The notes under the pieces were generated by a model. That model ran no database searches. It was not told where the DNA came from and saw only the letters and a list, made by a program, of their open reading frames with translations. Both the position numbers and the translations under genes were made by a program. DNA of 64,000 nt from Synchiropus splendidus (lineage: Eukaryota > Chordata > Actinopteri > Syngnathiformes > Callionymidae): assembly GCF_027744825.2 (NCBI RefSeq), contig NC_071339.1:26397501-26461500 (forward strand), given 5' to 3'. Below, one piece after another: positions 62,200-64,000 of the stretch (position 1 is its first letter; the number at the start of each line of letters is the position of its first letter).

Positions 62200-64000
62200 A
62201 TGTCACACACTCAGGAAAGTGCGTCTGCGCTAACTGAAGAGGTTACCTCACTGTCACATCAAGCTAGATCAGGTGAGGAAGATGTGCAATCCCAGGTGAA
62301 TGTGAACAACACGCAGTTACCTCCTAACATAAGAAGAAGCACACGCATACGGAAACCTACTGAGAAAGGGCAAGCCTTGATGGATGGAAAGCTGAGATAT
62401 TTATATCAGGACTTTCTGAAGATCTACAGTAGATGGAAATATCACCTTAATGGACTGAAAAGAGCTATGAAGAACAAGGATGCGTCCGATTTAGTCGATG
62501 AAGTTATGACAGTAATCAACAGTATCCAAGTAGACATAGACAACATTTACCTGGAAATCAGAGCTATCTCAAGTCCTGAACCTGACATTAGGAGGATGAA
62601 TGACACGTGCCATGCATTCACAAAGATTGCTAATATAAAGGTGCAACAACTCTGCAGTGGTGAGAGTGTAGAAGATATCCCTTGGCCTGACTCCAAGTCA
62701 GTGTTTGAAAGCTCTGTCTCCAGCGTCTCAACAAATCAAACAAGCAACTCTAGGGCATCATCTGTATTGTCTAGACACGCTTCTGTTCTGTCATTAAGTG
62801 CTAAACAAGCAGCAGCTGAAGTTGCAGCAACACAAGAGGTGATAAAGATAATGGATGCTCAACATCAGCAAGAAGAAGAAATTAAAAAACTTGAAAAGGA
62901 GGATATCATCTTACAGGCTGAGAGAGAAGCTGAGGAGAAGGAGCTTGAAGCAAAGAATGCTAAAAAGAGAGCTCAGTTCATTGCAGAAAGTGCAGATCGA
63001 AAAATGAAGTTGGATGGGAAAAGGAAAGAGTTAGGACGACTGGAAGAACTCAAAAGACACAATGCAGCACAAGCAAGGCTACAAGTGTATTCAGATTCTT
63101 TACGTCCGTCACTTAAACTGGACCCTTCATGTGAACCCTTCTTTCCCTCACAACAAGATGCACACGTAGAAGCTACTCCTGTCCAACTTGCTCAGCCGAT
63201 TCAAGCTCACACTCAAGCAAATGTTCCTACTCACACTCAAGAGACTGCTAATGACCTGGTGAGAGCACTTGCTGAAGCAATCACAGCTAACAGAGTCCCT
63301 ATCGCAGAGCCTGAAATCTTCAAAGGAGATCCTTTAATGTACAATGATTGGAAACTTTCCTTCAGTACTCTAATTGATCGAAAAAACTTGCCCGCTCAAG
63401 AAAGGCTCTTCTTTTTACGAAAGTATGTGGGAGGCTCAGCAAAGAGGGCTATCGATGGACATTTCCTGGTGGGAACGGAGGCAGCGTATCGGGCTGCTTT
63501 GGATACACTTGAAGACAGATTTGGTCATCCGTTTGTAGTTGCCAAGTCGTATCGTGACAAGATACATTCATGGCACAAAATCAACCCCAGAGATAGTGAA
63601 GATCTCCGTGAGTTTGCTGATTTTCTGAGCAGTGTTGAGTCAGCCATGCCATATCTTCAAGGACTACAAACGCTTGACGATTGTGTGGAGAATCAAAGGA
63701 TTGCAGCCAAGCTTCCAGAGTGGTTAACTGCACGATGGAATAGAGAAGTCACTATGTTCTTGGATGAGCACAAGATGTTCCCTGACTTCAAATATTTTGT
63801 GAGATTTCTAAACATGGAGGCTCGCATTGCATGCAATCCGATTACTTCATTTCAGGCTATGAAGTCAAAGGACTTCGAAAAACCAAGAGTGTCAGACAAA
63901 GAGACATCCAAGTCTAACAGACATGCCAGTTTCAGTGTTAAAACATTTACTACAAGTACACGTGAGAAAACGAGTCTCATGTGTGTCTTTTGCGATAAAA
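62200..64000 (+). CDS. gag: BEL/Pao retrotransposon Gag (or Gag-Pol) N-terminal part, open at window end
   Basis: An uninterrupted frame of 600 codons starts at ATG 62200 and runs off the window without a stop. It would form the capsid/nucleocapsid part of a retrotransposon particle in the cytoplasm. Residues about 46-57 hold a basic stretch (RRSTRIRKPTEKG). Residues about 64-170 are charged and helical. A Ser-rich linker (about 185-200) precedes a coiled coil rich in E, K, A and Q (about 205-290), then a Gln/His/Thr-rich linker. From about 370 to 535 comes a region like DUF1759 of BEL/Pao Gag: PEIFKGDPLMYNDW, then LPAQERLFFLRKYVGGSAK, then LDTLEDRFGHP. At 595-598 CVFC starts what is probably a CCHC zinc knuckle, cut by the window end. 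The start is chosen as the first in-frame ATG before the conserved part. No stop or frameshift is seen, which suggests a young copy. Family assignment is from remembered family features, not a search. Confidence 0.88.
   Translation, partial: MSHTQESASALTEEVTSLSHQARSGEEDVQSQVNVNNTQLPPNIRRSTRIRKPTEKGQALMDGKLRYLYQDFLKIYSRWKYHLNGLKRAMKNKDASDLVDEVMTVINSIQVDIDNIYLEIRAISSPEPDIRRMNDTCHAFTKIANIKVQQLCSGESVEDIPWPDSKSVFESSVSSVSTNQTSNSRASSVLSRHASVLSLSAKQAAAEVAATQEVIKIMDAQHQQEEEIKKLEKEDIILQAEREAEEKELEAKNAKKRAQFIAESADRKMKLDGKRKELGRLEELKRHNAAQARLQVYSDSLRPSLKLDPSCEPFFPSQQDAHVEATPVQLAQPIQAHTQANVPTHTQETANDLVRALAEAITANRVPIAEPEIFKGDPLMYNDWKLSFSTLIDRKNLPAQERLFFLRKYVGGSAKRAIDGHFLVGTEAAYRAALDTLEDRFGHPFVVAKSYRDKIHSWHKINPRDSEDLREFADFLSSVESAMPYLQGLQTLDDCVENQRIAAKLPEWLTARWNREVTMFLDEHKMFPDFKYFVRFLNMEARIACNPITSFQAMKSKDFEKPRVSDKETSKSNRHASFSVKTFTTSTREKTSLMCVFCDK

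Overview
The window is eukaryotic (animal) and has two parts: about 61.3 kb of one uninterrupted tandem satellite (1-61347), then the 5' end of an LTR retrotransposon of the BEL/Pao type (61348 to the window end). BEL/Pao elements are known only from metazoans and are absent from mammals, so a non-mammalian animal is the best guess. Nothing in the window allows a finer assignment. There is no bacterial gene, operon, RNA gene or CRISPR array.

The satellite monomer is 188 bp, A+T-rich, and always in the same head-to-tail orientation, about 326 copies. It carries several short palindromes: an AAAACGCGTTTT core with an MluI site, GAAGCTTC with a HindIII site, TTCCGGAA, and a hairpin AGAAAG-ACC-CTTTCT. 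The many 60-124 codon open frames on both strands are a by-product of the repeat: 188 is not a multiple of 3 and the same frames recur with every monomer. I do not call them genes.

The array is organised at several nested levels. The left block (1 to about 12.6 kb) is a mosaic of diverged monomers with local multimers of 6 (1128 bp), 7 (1315 bp), 12-13 (2256/2444 bp) and 2 (376 bp) monomers. From about 12.6 to 21.2 kb the pattern turns into a 15-monomer higher-order repeat of 2817 bp. From 21201 to about 56.06 kb there are three consecutive copies of a super-repeat of 12,966 bp, 12,590 bp and at least 9.3 kb. Each begins with two 2817-bp 15-mers, followed by a block (39 and 37 monomers in the first two copies) with its own 10-mer (1880 bp) or 8-mer (1504 bp) substructure. 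The last 5.3 kb (about 56.06-61.35 kb) returns to diverged monomers with a local 376-bp dimer. A homogenised interior flanked by more diverged monomers is what unequal exchange or conversion is expected to produce in a centromeric or heterochromatic satellite. Centromere function cannot be read from sequence alone.

At 61347/61348 the satellite stops in the middle of a monomer and the sequence TGTAAATG begins. This looks like the 5' LTR of a retroelement inserted into the satellite. A LTR/leader region of about 850 bp holds an AATAAA signal and a 21-bp minisatellite. It is followed by an open Gag frame from 62200 with a coiled coil, a DUF1759-like BEL/Pao Gag region and the first CxxC of a zinc knuckle. 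The frame is still open at the window end, so protease, reverse transcriptase, RNase H and integrase would lie beyond it.
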